Made by a program: the position numbers and the translations under genes. From contig OW121743.1 of NCBI GenBank assembly GCA_933228675.1, forward strand, positions 90,455,998-90,519,997: a stretch of DNA of 64,000 nucleotides, in the 5' to 3' direction. The first letter of the stretch is position 1. Each line of letters begins with the position of its first letter. Shown here one piece after another: positions 12,403-24,200 of the stretch. This DNA is from Stomorhina lunata (Eukaryota; Arthropoda; Insecta; Diptera; Rhiniidae). The notes beneath the pieces were generated by a model. It worked only from the letters and a program-made list of their open reading frames with translations. It had not been told where the DNA came from and did no database searches.

Positions 12403-13377
12403 ATTAAAAGGGAAAAAATATTTAAAAAATTGCTTGGTTTATTTTGCAAAGTGATCACAAAATTAACTAAATAAATGAATTTGATTAAAAGAATTTGACT
12501 AAGATAAATGATCTACAAGGAGGAAAATAAATTTAGGTGCTAGCAAAAAGCCGGACGATCATTTTGCTTTTTCACTTGAGTGTCAATCAAGAAAAATATT
12601 GCAATTATTTAAATGTCAAACTTTTCACACGTACAAGTACATTTGTAAATATATACAAAGTGAGAAAAACATCTTCTCTGAGATGCTGTGTTCTTTTTTA
12701 TTTGACTCAGTTCTCTCACAAGAACTAAACAAATATGTACCTATACATATGGGCAAATCCTGCGTGACAGACGATACATTTGTACGGACTTTGTTGAACT
12801 CAAATGTATCCCATTGTCGTTCTACACTAGATAGCTTTGCACAGATTTCAGGGAATATTAGCCCATCGATTGTGCTACCGAATGGCGTTTGTTAATTTAC
12901 ATACTTCTTTTGGAGGAAAAAGATAAAGTGCTGTGACGGATGCTACAAAAAATGGAAGTGACTTTTTTTTCAACACGTGTTTCTGTAAATTTTATCAAAT
13001 CGGTCATAGTAATAAAAAAAATTTTAAATACATTGGAGATAGAGGAAAATCAGAGGATTACAAAACAGCTTTCATAAAATATTTTTAAGTTTCCAGTTTC
13101 ATCAAAAATCCATAAATGTACTGTTGCGGACGCTACGTGACGGACGATACAGATTTTAGTTGAATGTTTTTTATTACGAAAAATTCATAATTCATATTTT
13201 TTTTAAGGATTCGTTAATCAGTGAAAGTAATGGTTTTATTTGTTCCCGAATTTCATCTCCTTCTTTTTCATGTTCGCGGTAAATACGATTTTTCTGCAAA
13301 ATTTAATATTTCACAAAACGGCAAAATACATATATTTTATTTAAAGTTTTTCACTTTTTACGTCTTACTTTATGTCC
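12403..13377. other. Intergenic DNA with recurring GACGGACGATACA-type words
   Basis: No credible gene; the plus-strand open frame 12599-12895 has no family resemblance. Related words recur at about 12764 (GACAGACGATACA), 12936 (GACGGATGCTACA) and 13120-13152 (GCGGACGCTACG, GACGGACGATACA), which suggests an old dispersed repeat. Confidence 0.4.
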
Positions 13378-13640
13378 AAAAATTCAAAAAATTTTCTATA
13401 GAAAAATATTTTTATCAAAAAATTTTCTATAGAAAATAATTCTATCAAACTATTTTCTATAGAAAAATACTTTTATAAAAAATTTTTCGATAGAAAAATA
13501 TTTTTATCAAAAAATTTTCTATAGAAAAGTACTTTTATCATAAAATTTTCTATAGAAGATAATTCTATCGAACAATTTTCTATAGAAAAATATTTTCATC
13601 AAACAATTTTTTATAGAAAAATATTTTTATTTAAAAATTT
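13378..13640. repeat. CTATAGAAAA minisatellite, small array
   Basis: About eight units of 30-33 bp carry the palindrome TTTTCTATAGAAAA with ATTTTTATCAAA-type spacers. It belongs to the same core family as the arrays at 29.9-31.1, 34.7-35.4, 44.3-48.1 and 63.2-64 kb. Confidence 0.85.
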
Positions 13641-14001
13641 TTTTATTCTTTAATTTATTTTTTCTTTCCCCAAGCAACATCATCCTACTTTATTGACATT
13701 AATTTTGATGATCAGAAGCTTAACTGGTTTTAACCCTCATTTTTACGAATGATCGTGATTTTTACAAAAATTATACTTGCCTTTTGAATACTGCTCAAAT
13801 GTTTTTAAAATTATATTAGTTTTTTAAAAAATGTGCTTAAAATATCTCGAAAGTTAGTTATACGATTTTAAAATTATTAAAATCTCATACAATAAAATTA
13901 TAATTACAGATAGAATCTATTTCAGCTGCGTTTTTAATTCCACTTAAAATTAATCGTTAACATATCAATTCAACAATATTTTTAATTATACTTAAAATTT
14001 G

Positions 14002-17000
14002 TCAACCATATACTCTTTTCAACAATGTAAAATACGAATAGGTGGCATTTAGCAAGGACTGCAATAACTCCAAATTCATCGGATATATCTCTCCTACCAA
14101 AATCTAAAAATAAACAATTTATAAGGAAAACATTTATATAAAAATCGAAAAAAATCACTTACAGCACAAGGTTTCTGGGCTCTTAAAATCATAAGTTGCA
14201 AAATTTTCTGTGTGCCCACATCAAAACTAAACCATTCACAGTCATAAGCAGCAGTGGCCACCAATTGGCTCTCACTGTACAACTCATTGGCAAAATAATA
14301 CAAGACAACACTTTGGGAGAATATCATAAACATGTAGACGGATATAATGATCATTTGGGCTAAGGTCTCGGCCTGTGAAAGAATTTGGAAAGATAATATA
14401 TTTGATCTTAATCTCATTTTACTTACAATAACCAACGAGAAGAGCATGGCACATAACATGGCTCCAAATGCTAGAAACTCTATCATAAAAGTTATCGTGG
14501 TTAAACTATTCATGGTATCTACGAAACTGAAAAGTTTAGGGATGAATAAAAATTTGCAATTTTAAAACCCTACTCTACGTTTGTGGAGCTTTAAAGGGTA
14601 TTTCTGTAAATTTTAGTATATTTGCTTCATCAAATTTTGGATCCATTATTTTAAATTTGATCATTGCTCCCGCTTAATCAGAAAATAGGTTTTCTTACCT
14701 GATCAACTTCAATTGATATTTAAGACACCATATAATTTCTTTTCTGGCTTTTTTATGGCTGATATCTTTTAAATTTCTAAGTTTTATTTGCAGAATCTTA
14801 CAAATGAGTATACCAAAGAGTATGAAAGCCACCACAAGATTCGTAAATGGTATAAACATACAGCAACCCATGGGTGCCAGAATGATTTGTAATATAAAGA
14901 ATATCTCATAATAGGGCGACTGATATTTATCAATACCGGGAACATATATGCCATAAGGTAAAGCTATTTATAACAAAAAATAACAGAAATAAAATTTATT
15001 TGAAAGGTATCAAAAAAAAAAACTAGAAAATTATACAAATATTAGAAAGTAATGAAGATAGTCTCAAAGTTGACTTCTTTATAATCATTTGATATACGAT
15101 TTGTCCTTTTTTAGGATGCGGAACTTAGAAACATAAAAATGACATCGAAATGCGAATATATAGCTAAATAAACAGACGATAACAATGAAACGATGAACTT
15201 GAGAAGCTCAATCTCTGTTCCTATAGGAAAATGTCAGCTGTGAAAGGCCAGCTGTCTACATCGCACTACGGTATTTCTGCTGCAAAAGAGCATTTTTTAC
15301 CACCACTTTTGAAAAATATAATTATGTGGTTTTATAGAGATTAGTCTAAATATTTAGAATCCATAATTAGTTAGTTTATATGTTATATTAAGTGCTTTAA
15401 AAAAGGTATTAAATTCTGCTTCGTGTTCTAAAACGAAAAGTGATGAATTTTTTCATCAAACTTAGTAGCTTATGTTCGAATAAAGTTTCACAGCTTTAAT
15501 TTTGATGTCGATTTAATTAATATACATAACCTTAGTTTTAGTCTACAGCAGAAAATAACTTAATCTCGTATATAGTTTAGGAGATACCAGGAAATCATAT
15601 AAGCTCTACAAAATTCAGTATTTTTTTTTCTTTCATTTCATTTCACTAAAATTTACCGATTGTGGAACAAAGTTCAAAATTTTCTGAAAAAAGTCAAGTA
15701 AATTGTTACGCATAATTTAAGCAAAAAGTGTTGCAGTCGTTTAGGCGTAACTTTATAATTAAATTTTATGTAAGTGTAAGTCCAAGGCAGGTACCCGTAG
15801 GAGTCGACGGATTTCAACCAAAACAAGTAAGAAAGTGCTATAGTCGGTCAAGCCCGATCATACGATACCCTTCACCACTAAGGTCAAAGGTGTGCTTTTT
15901 ACTAATTAAAGACAAATATTTGCTAAATTTTGCCATCATACAAACATATTCTCAAAACTTACACATTTAATCTGTTTGCGTCATTTGAACTTATATGAGA
16001 GCTAGGGTCAAATGTAGACCGATGATCTCGAAATTTGGCGAATTGATTACAGTTGTTACAAAAATTATGTATGCAAAAAATAAACTTAAAATTCACATTA
16101 TCTTCGGATTTTCGAGCATTTTAGTCCCATTTAGTGCGTTTTTAGAAAAGAGTTTGTATGGGAGCTATGGTCAAATGTGGACCGATTTCAACGAAATTTG
16201 GTACAGTGATTTAGGTTTACATAAGCCGAATATGATTTCCTGAAAAAATATTGATTTTTGTGGCCAATATATCAATTTCGGGAAGTGGGACCTATGGGAG
16301 TTACCATAAATAATGGGCCGATTTCGGCGAATTTCAATAGCCTGGGACCATATCAAACAAATGATCTGTGCCAAATTTCATCAAATTAGCTTTAGGATTG
16401 CGACCTGTAGTTTGATTACAAGGTTTATATGGGAGTCTAGCCAGCCAGCCATCCGGCCAGCCAGACGGACGGGCGGACATCGCTAAATCGACTTTGAAAG
16501 TGATTCTAAGCTTATTGGTATACTAAAAGATAGGTCTAAGACAAATATTTCTATGCGTAACATACATCAGCACAAACTTATAATACCCTTTCCACCTATG
16601 GTGGTGTAGGGTATAATTAGTAAAGCCCTTTTTTGCGTCAACTTATAGAAGTACGCTGAATTACATCAAATTCTGTTGAAATTGAAAAGAGTCAAGTAAT
16701 CTCAACCAAAACTAGTATAACTGTTTCTTCAAATTCAAATTCTAATGAGAATTGCGGCTTATACACTGAAAAATGGGGGCAGCCAAGGAGTCAACTGATT
16801 TCAACAAAAATTAGTAGACCTCTTTTTAGATCAATTTATAGACTCGTGACGAATTTCATCAAATTCTGTTAAGAATTGCGGATTGTGCATTGAAAAGAAA
16901 AATTAGTGGTGAAGAAGACCCCCATCCATGGTAGGTACTCCAAGGAGTCAACGAATTTCAACCAAAATTAGTAGACCTCTTTTTTAATTAATTAATAGAA

Positions 17001-18763
17001 GTGTGTTTAACTTCGCCAAATTCTGTTTGGAAATGCGACTTGTACATTGAAAAGAATAATAATAATAAGGAGTCGACGGATTTTTATTTTTTTTTTTTAA
17101 TTTTTCTTATCTTTATAAAACTGAACAAGTTTAAATATTTCATCGTTGTAGGATCACTCTTTCTATTTTTTGCACTTCGATGTATAATGAAATACCACTG
17201 TGCGTTGTATTGGCAAGAGTAAAGTTATGCCATCTATTGTAAGCTTGACGCATTATTTTAGCTTTTTGTTCTACAGCCAATTTTATTTATTTTTCATCGA
17301 TGGCGTGTTAATGCTACCTGTCTATGGAGGGTATATGGCAATTATTAATTTAAATAGTTACTTATAATTTCAAAAATTGATGTTGCTGTGACTGGGGCTT
17401 GCTTAGTCTACTTTTACACGAATCAAGTCTAGCACTTCAGGTTTTGCTCAATTTTCTTTTAAACTTGCATTCGCTTTTACACACAAATTTTATACTTGAA
17501 GTCAATTTTTTCAAGTTTCTGCATTTTTGACATTTCATTTTGATTGTAATTTTTTTTTCGGTAAAGTGTGCTTATTTTGTTATATTTAAAAATTGATGCA
17601 ACATAAAAAAAATTAAATAAAACTTTAAATTTTATATATGCAAAAGTAAAATTTCTTTTAAACTATTTTTAAAATGTATTTTTATTTCATGCTTATTCTC
17701 ATCACTACGCGGAGAAAAAAATAATGAAAGGAAATGTCAAAATATTACATTTTAGCCATGCATTTGTATGATAGCGAAAAAGGTTAAAAGCAAAACTGAA
17801 GAAAACGTTCAGGTTTGTTCCCCGTTCTATTCCCTTTACCTCTCTCTCCTAAAAACTCAAGACTTGCGACTTGCACTTGCCTTGAGACTTGATTCGTGTA
17901 AAAGTAGACTTACTAATTTCTTTTATCAGGTTATTAATTACAGAAATTTTGTTGACATGAATGGGACTCGAACACAGGCAGAATTTGATAGGTTGTGCTA
18001 CATATTTAGATGAGATTAAGAAACTTGATCCCGAATACAATAAATCTTTTTGAAACAAGTATTGTGCTTCAATAAAACATTCGTTTGTGGTCGAGTGGTC
18101 AATTGATCGGACAAGGCTTCCTCTAGGATGTTTAAAATATCTAAAATTTAATTTTTGGAATTACAAATTCATATTTGACCTTTGACCCTGTAGCTACAAT
18201 TAAAGCTTTTATATCTAAACTGAAATTTCAAAAATCTTAGTATTTCAATTACCTTTAGCTGAAGCAAATATGGGATATATTAGAAAACCCATAACCGAGC
18301 AGGCTCCCATAATCAAATTGATTTTCGATACCAACATAGAAGTTTTTACAGTTTCATCTAACATTTCATTAACAACCCTCTCTTCAAATTCCTTAAAGTG
18401 TAATATTAAAACTCATATATTATCTTTCCAATTTTCACTCAACCCAAACCATACCCTAAACTCAATATACATCAAACGTATACTTTCCATAAAACGTTCA
18501 AATCCATAACGATGATAACAGAGCATTACACCTCGTAGAGTTGAATTGAAGAATAATACCGCTATGTAAGCATTACGGATTATTGCATCAACGGGTTCAG
18601 TGCTAAAATAAATCTCCATAAATTGGGTTGTGTTCAGTACGGCATACGGTATCAAACTTGCGTATCTGCGCCAATTGTGATCCAAGAGAAATGACCAAAA
18701 TTTCATTATACGCAAACTAATGGTAAACATGGGCACATCTTCTATCGATTTCATTGCTTTCAT
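14002..18763 (-). CDS. Or30a-like: Odorant receptor, Or30a-like, copy A
   Basis: Complete seven-transmembrane insect odorant receptor of 374 residues, a ligand-binding subunit that forms a cation channel with Orco in olfactory neuron dendrites. Six exons on the minus strand: 18763-18455, 18391-18253, 14963-14699, 14526-14427, 14372-14163 and 14103-14002. All have GT..AG introns and consistent phases. The start MKAMKSIEDVPMF leads into LRIMKFWSFLLDHNWRRY and a hydrophobic YAVLNTTQF segment. The C terminus is the family signature LNATYSYFTLLKRVYG. From memory, the N-terminal and PMGCCM..PFTN regions match Drosophila Or30a far better than other receptors. Intron 2 is expanded to 3.3 kb by element A and other repeats; the other introns are 54-172 bp. 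Copy B follows upstream in the same orientation. No disabling change was seen. Confidence 0.93.
15690..17075. repeat. Diverged tandem repeat in Or intron 2, interrupted by element A
   Basis: Units share GTCGACGGATTTCAACCAAAA, TTAGTAGACCTCTTTTT and TCAAATTCTGTT blocks. They recur at about 15800, 16620, 16790 and 16950. The element A copy at 15824-16616 lies exactly between CCAAAA and TTAG of one unit. The other units supply the empty-site sequence. Confidence 0.7.
15824..16616 (+). mobile_element. Element A, copy 3, with sequence-proven ends
   Basis: Inserted into a tandem repeat unit, so both ends can be set by comparison with uninterrupted units. The unit reads ..TTTCAACCAAAATTAGTA.., and here it is split after CCAAAA and before TTAG. 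The element therefore runs from CAAGTAAGAAAGTGCTATAG to GGTGTAGGGTATAA and makes no target duplication. It is about 793 bp, non-coding, and lies antisense to Or copy A. Insertion between A and T without duplication is the Helitron pattern, but the termini are not the usual TC..CTRR. Confidence 0.85.
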
Positions 18764-19195
18764 TCTCCTATCCTCACAAATGTCCTTATGCAGTTAATAG
18801 ATGGAGGCTGGATATATTTGTTCGTCTATACCGTACTTAAAAATCCGAATGAATGACTAGCAATGTAAGCTCTCGATAAAGAGGTTTTTATAGTCGCAAC
18901 ATCATTTGCAAAATGTTTTGTTTGTGTGCAAGAATGTTCATTGCAAACCGCAAGGATGTAGCATAGGTAAGGTAATATATTGTGAATTTATATGTTGGTA
19001 TGCGTATGTGTCCCTTTTCTTGGAATATTGGATGCATTTAATGTTTTTATAAATAAATAAAAATGTTTATGCTCAATTAACACACATCATTTGCGGTTTT
19101 GTTTTACATTTTCTGCGCTGTAGCAAATAGTTTTAGAACTGGGTTAGTTTTAAAAGAAAGAATCTAGCGCTATGCCCTGAAATAGATCTAAGTAT
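18764..19195. other. Upstream region of Or copy A, no feature seen
   Basis: 432 bp of unique-looking DNA between the Or start codon and element B. It should hold the receptor promoter, but I could not place a TATA box or Inr with confidence. Confidence 0.4.
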
Positions 19196-20870
19196 ATACA
19201 GGGTTCAAAATGTTGACCAAATGTGGTATTGTTGGTAATATATTTGGACTAAATTCGGTTGCAGTGGTATAGTTACTATAGTTCAACATTTAAAAGTATC
19301 TAAGTGGTTTCCCAAGTATTTACCTTGGACAAAATGCTATTCCATAACCGAATATAGTTTTACATTAATAAGCTGTTTCGTTGTGCCATAAACATATTGA
19401 TAGCAACACGGCAGGTTCATATATTTTGTTAGGAGTTCCTAATGCATCTACCGTATATAAAGTCTGGACCTGACATTGATTGATAGCTATCTACTTTCGT
19501 AGATGCAATCTTAATATACTGAATGTACCTCCAAATCTTTTTGATTGTAGATATTAAAAGGGGATGTTAAATATAGATGAACTATAGTCAAATGTTGACC
19601 GATTGTCACAAAATTTATGTTTATTTTTATATATTTATTTATATGCTGGGTGGTATTCATATAAAGTTTATTTGTGCAAAATTTAGTGGCCATAGCTGTC
19701 ACAGTTTATAATTTAATAGCTTTTAACTGGCGTTTGTGGCATTTTAGTGGTTACCGGGAGCGGTTTTTTTATATGAAAGCTATGGTCAAAAATGAACCGA
19801 TTCCTATAAAATTTGACATATTGACTGAAAGTTGCATAAAACTTCTCTGTTCTTAATTTAGTAGTCATAGATTTTACAATTTTATTCAATTTATCAGCAT
19901 AAATGTGATTCCCGATTTTACCCATTTTCAGCACACATTTTCTATAACATATCGAAAATACTTTTGCTAAATTTTGTCTCTCTAGCTCTTGTAGTTAAGG
20001 AGCTATCGCTCTTTTCTCTGACGGAAAGACGGGCATAAACCGTCTTTTCTTTTTGTATTTTTGTGTTTCCGTAAGTTTTTTATATAGGAGCTATGGTCAA
20101 ATAGTAATCGATTGTAACAAAATTTTGCACACTGGCTGGCATTGACATTAGACTTCCTTTTGTAAATTTTTGTTGCTGTGTCCCTTTTCGTTAATGCGCT
20201 ATCGCACTTTTATCTGACGGACAGACGGACATAAACCCCCTATTCTTTTTATATTTTTGTGTTTCCGTAAGTTTTTTATATGGGAGCTATGGTAAAATGG
20301 TGGCCGATTGTGACATACTCGTTGGCATTGAAATAACACCTCCTCGTGCTAAATTTAGTGGTTATATCTTTTATAGTTTTAGATTTATTGGCACTTAAGT
20401 GTATTTTAGGTGAAATTTTGGCTGTTTCCGTAAGTTTTTTGTATGGGAGCTATGACTAAATGTGAACCGATTTTGATTAAATTTTATATGCTGCCTAGGG
20501 CTCATGCAAAACTTCTATATACCAAATTATAGTTTGTTATTTATTAGCATATTAGCGACTAGCGTAGGCGAGGTTATACGGGAGCTATGGTCAAATGTTA
20601 ACTGATTTTGCCCAATTTCAATACCAAAATTTTCTAAGAAATGAAGAATGTTTTTACTAAGTTTTAGTGAGCTATCTCTTTTCGTTTAGGCGTTATCGTG
20701 ATTTTAACAGACAGACAGACGGATGGACAGATAGACGGACATCGCTCAATCGTCTTAGAATTTCATAAGGATTTAGATTTTTGGGCCAATATTAAGGAAA
20801 TTACAAACGGAATGACAATCTCAATATACTCCCCATTCTTTTTGATGGTGGGTATAATTATAAGTGCCTA
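19196..20870 (+). mobile_element. Dispersed element B, copy 1
   Basis: Non-coding element made of repeated modules. TATATGGGAGCTATGGT followed by CAAAT..CCGATT occurs at about 19770, 20090, 20280, 20440 and 20580. GACGGACAGACGGACATA runs occur near 20020, 20215 and 20705. It ends near TTTTTGATGGTGGGTATAA (20840-20858). The GGAGCTATGGTCAAATG module is shared with element A, so the two families are related. A 5'-truncated second copy is at 31186-32455. It lies between the two Or genes and may have separated them. Confidence 0.75.
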
Positions 20871-21248
20871 TAATATTTCCCTGTACCCGACACTGCTTTT
20901 GGTTACTCAGTACCCACATACACCTTAGTTTACTTTGGAACATTTTTACTAAGGTACAGCTCAAAGATTTCAATTCCGATACAAACAGAAATAATACGGA
21001 GCAAATGGTTAAAAGCCTTTCACCTAAATTCTGGATATCCTTGCCATTTTGGATATCCCTAAATATAAAACCACAATTATTGAGTTATATAACTTTTTGA
21101 GCAAATGAAATATACGTTAATAATTAATAAAGTTGTTTGGTATATAAGTGAGTATTTATTATTTAAATTTTTAAGAAAAGTAATAAATTATTTTGAAAAC
21201 TTACTTACAACTACTTAGTAACATTTTGCATTCACAAAATTCAATAAC

Positions 21249-24200
21249 TTAACCATAAACTCTTTTCAATAATGTAAAATACGAATAGGTTGCATTGAGC
21301 AACTTCTGCAACATTTCCAAGTTCATGGGATAAACTTTACCCACTAAAATCTGAAAGACATTAAAAAATGTTTGAAATATTAAAATAACAAATAGCCGAT
21401 TCCAAACATACAGCACACGGCTTTTGAGCTCTTAAAATCAACAGCTTCAAAGTTTTCTGAGTGGCGACATCAAACTCAAACCAATTACTATCGTATGCGG
21501 CAATAGCCACCAATAAACTTTGGTCATACAATTCGTTGGCGAAATAATACATGACAACGCTTTGAGAAAAGATCATAAATATATAAATGCTGATTATAAG
21601 CATTTGGGCCATAGTTTCAACCTGGTTAAGAAAATAAATTAAAAAAAAAATCAACAAACTTTATTAACAAAAATCTTACAATTATCAACAGAAATAACAT
21701 TCCGCATAACATGGCTCCGAATGCCATGAATTCCACCAAAAATGTATGACTGGTCAAGTTGTTGAGAGTATCCACATACCTTAGATTTTAAAAGATAAAA
21801 CATTTTAGATTAATTTTTATTTATATTATGTTTTTTCCCTTACTTTAACAGTGTCAACTGATAATTAATACACCACACAATGACTTTGCCGGCTCTTTTG
21901 TCTCCTTCTGCAACGAGATTCCTCAATTTGTGTTGCAAAACTTTACACATTAGAATGGCAAAAAGTATAAATGCCACAATCATGTTCGTAAATGGTATAT
22001 ACATGCAACAGCCCATGGGTGAAATTATTATTTGACACATGAAAAATATCTCATAAAATGGACTTTCATACTTTTCAATACCCGGAACATACATGCCAAA
22101 GGGTAAAACTATATAATATATATTTGAAATTGATGCTAAAATAAAGGATTTCTTGATACATACCTCTTGAGGCGGCAAAAATGGGATAAGTAATGAAGCC
22201 AATGCATGAAATTGTACCCATAAATAAATTAATCTTCGATATTAATCTAGAAGCCTGGGTGGTTTCCTCAAGCATTTGCCTAATAAATTCATCTTCAGTT
22301 TCCTTTAGAATAAAAAAAGGAAAATTCTATAAATTATTCATAGTCTAGTCAAAATTTTGTCTTATTATTTTTTGTATATAGATTGGTCGAATGTTGGTCA
22401 TAGTTCTGTCAAAGTCTAGACTTAGATAACAACCTTCTGGATAAAAAAATGAATGTTCTTAATGGGATTGTTACCCACCCTTTTCTGGAACAACTTTTGT
22501 GGACATGGAATATATGTATATTAGAGTGGGTCAATTTTTTTTACCTCAAGTGCTCATAGCGATTATGATTCTATAGGTCATTCCAAGAAACTTTGCCAAA
22601 GAAACCATAGGTCTAAAACGAATTTTGACCTTCCGGAATTCGCGCCGAAGTTAAGTCTGACATTTTCAGCTTTTGAACGAAAAATATCCTACATTTTCAA
22701 TCTCAAATATAAAACTAATGGTAAGCTCTTTTGAAAAGGTTTTATACTCCTCCGATTGCGTGAAGTCTCTAGATATTTAATACATTAAAGATTTTTTCCT
22801 TGAGTTAATCGTGGAATTGATACTTTGAAAAATTGAAAAAGCGACGTTCAAAATTTCGGTAAATTTTAGAAAAAAAAAAAAATAAAGTTGCATATTTAAA
22901 TCTTCCTATCTAAGCCGTTTTAAGTAATAAATAAAAGTTTTTATACTTTTTGGATTCTACGAGGTACCGGCAATATAATGGAACTAAACACTTTTGGTTG
23001 GAATAGGTTAGACATAGGTTAGACATAGGTTTAAACTAAAAAAAGTAAATAGCCGAAATAAATAAATAAAAAATGGCATTTTGCTTTATTGAACCCTTAT
23101 TAGCAAAAAATCAGCTACAGATTTTAAAAATATTAATAGTAGAAAAAATACGAGAAAATAACCTTTTCGTTGATATATCATTTGTGTATATTATCTTTAA
23201 ATTTCATACAGCTATTGACATCCAATTGCTAAATTTTCAAAAATTAAAACCTGCTGTGTAATAATAATGATAACACTTTGCAGCAAATTGCTGCCGCTAG
23301 CCTCAACAACTCCAATGCGAAAAAGGGGACTACAATGTGGAATGTGGTTCCTTCAACACAACTAGATGAGGTTCTTTCACCATTCTTGGATGCAATTTCC
23401 TATCGATTTTTTCCATGGTTAACTTCAACTGAAATCTGTTTTTTAGCACAAAACACAAATATGGTACAAAGTTTCTGCATCAGTCTTCCCTTCTAATTAT
23501 GATATCCAAAGACTCAAATTGAATATCCATAAACACTATTTCCCCTATCATCCTTCCCACAACCTATTTTCCTAATTCCATTACAATGCATATGCATGTG
23601 TAGGCCAAGCATATTCGAGATCAATTCCAAGAGGCAAGCCATGAATACGCCAAATTCCGACCTACTTACAATATCCAATTGGGGTCGTTTAAATAGGGTC
23701 GATTTCAACGCTCGAAAGACTCAATGTTGTGTGTTAACACGCATTACGAACAATGTTGCATCATCTGTAATTATGGGGTGTATAAATATTGAGGAATTAG
23801 AAACTCTTGATGTTGTAGGCATGCAAATTCAGTGTGATATCCGTTAGACGTTTATCAAGCGTCGAAAGGAGCATTCAAGTGTCCCGGTTTTCTAAAGCGG
23901 TGTAAGACATATTTAACTCCAACTGATCTCCTTAATATCTATACCAATTATATACGACCGAAAATGGAATACAACTCTGATGTATGGGCCGGTGCTTTAA
24001 AGTCTATTTTGGAGCTTCTCGACCGTGTACAAGAGAGGGCAAAGGTGCTTATCGGTGACAGTAGGGTAGTCAACTCTATTGTCTCATTGGAGCATCGTCG
24101 TAATGTGGGTTGCGTTTCACTATTCTATCGCTACTATAATGGCATGTGCTCAAACGAAATTAAGGATATTGTTCCTGAAACCCATACATTTGTTCGTAGC

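Noticed and set aside
12599..12895. Plus-strand open frame of 98 codons upstream of the SDR gene
   Set aside because: No family match, no splice or promoter support, and composition like the flanking non-coding DNA.
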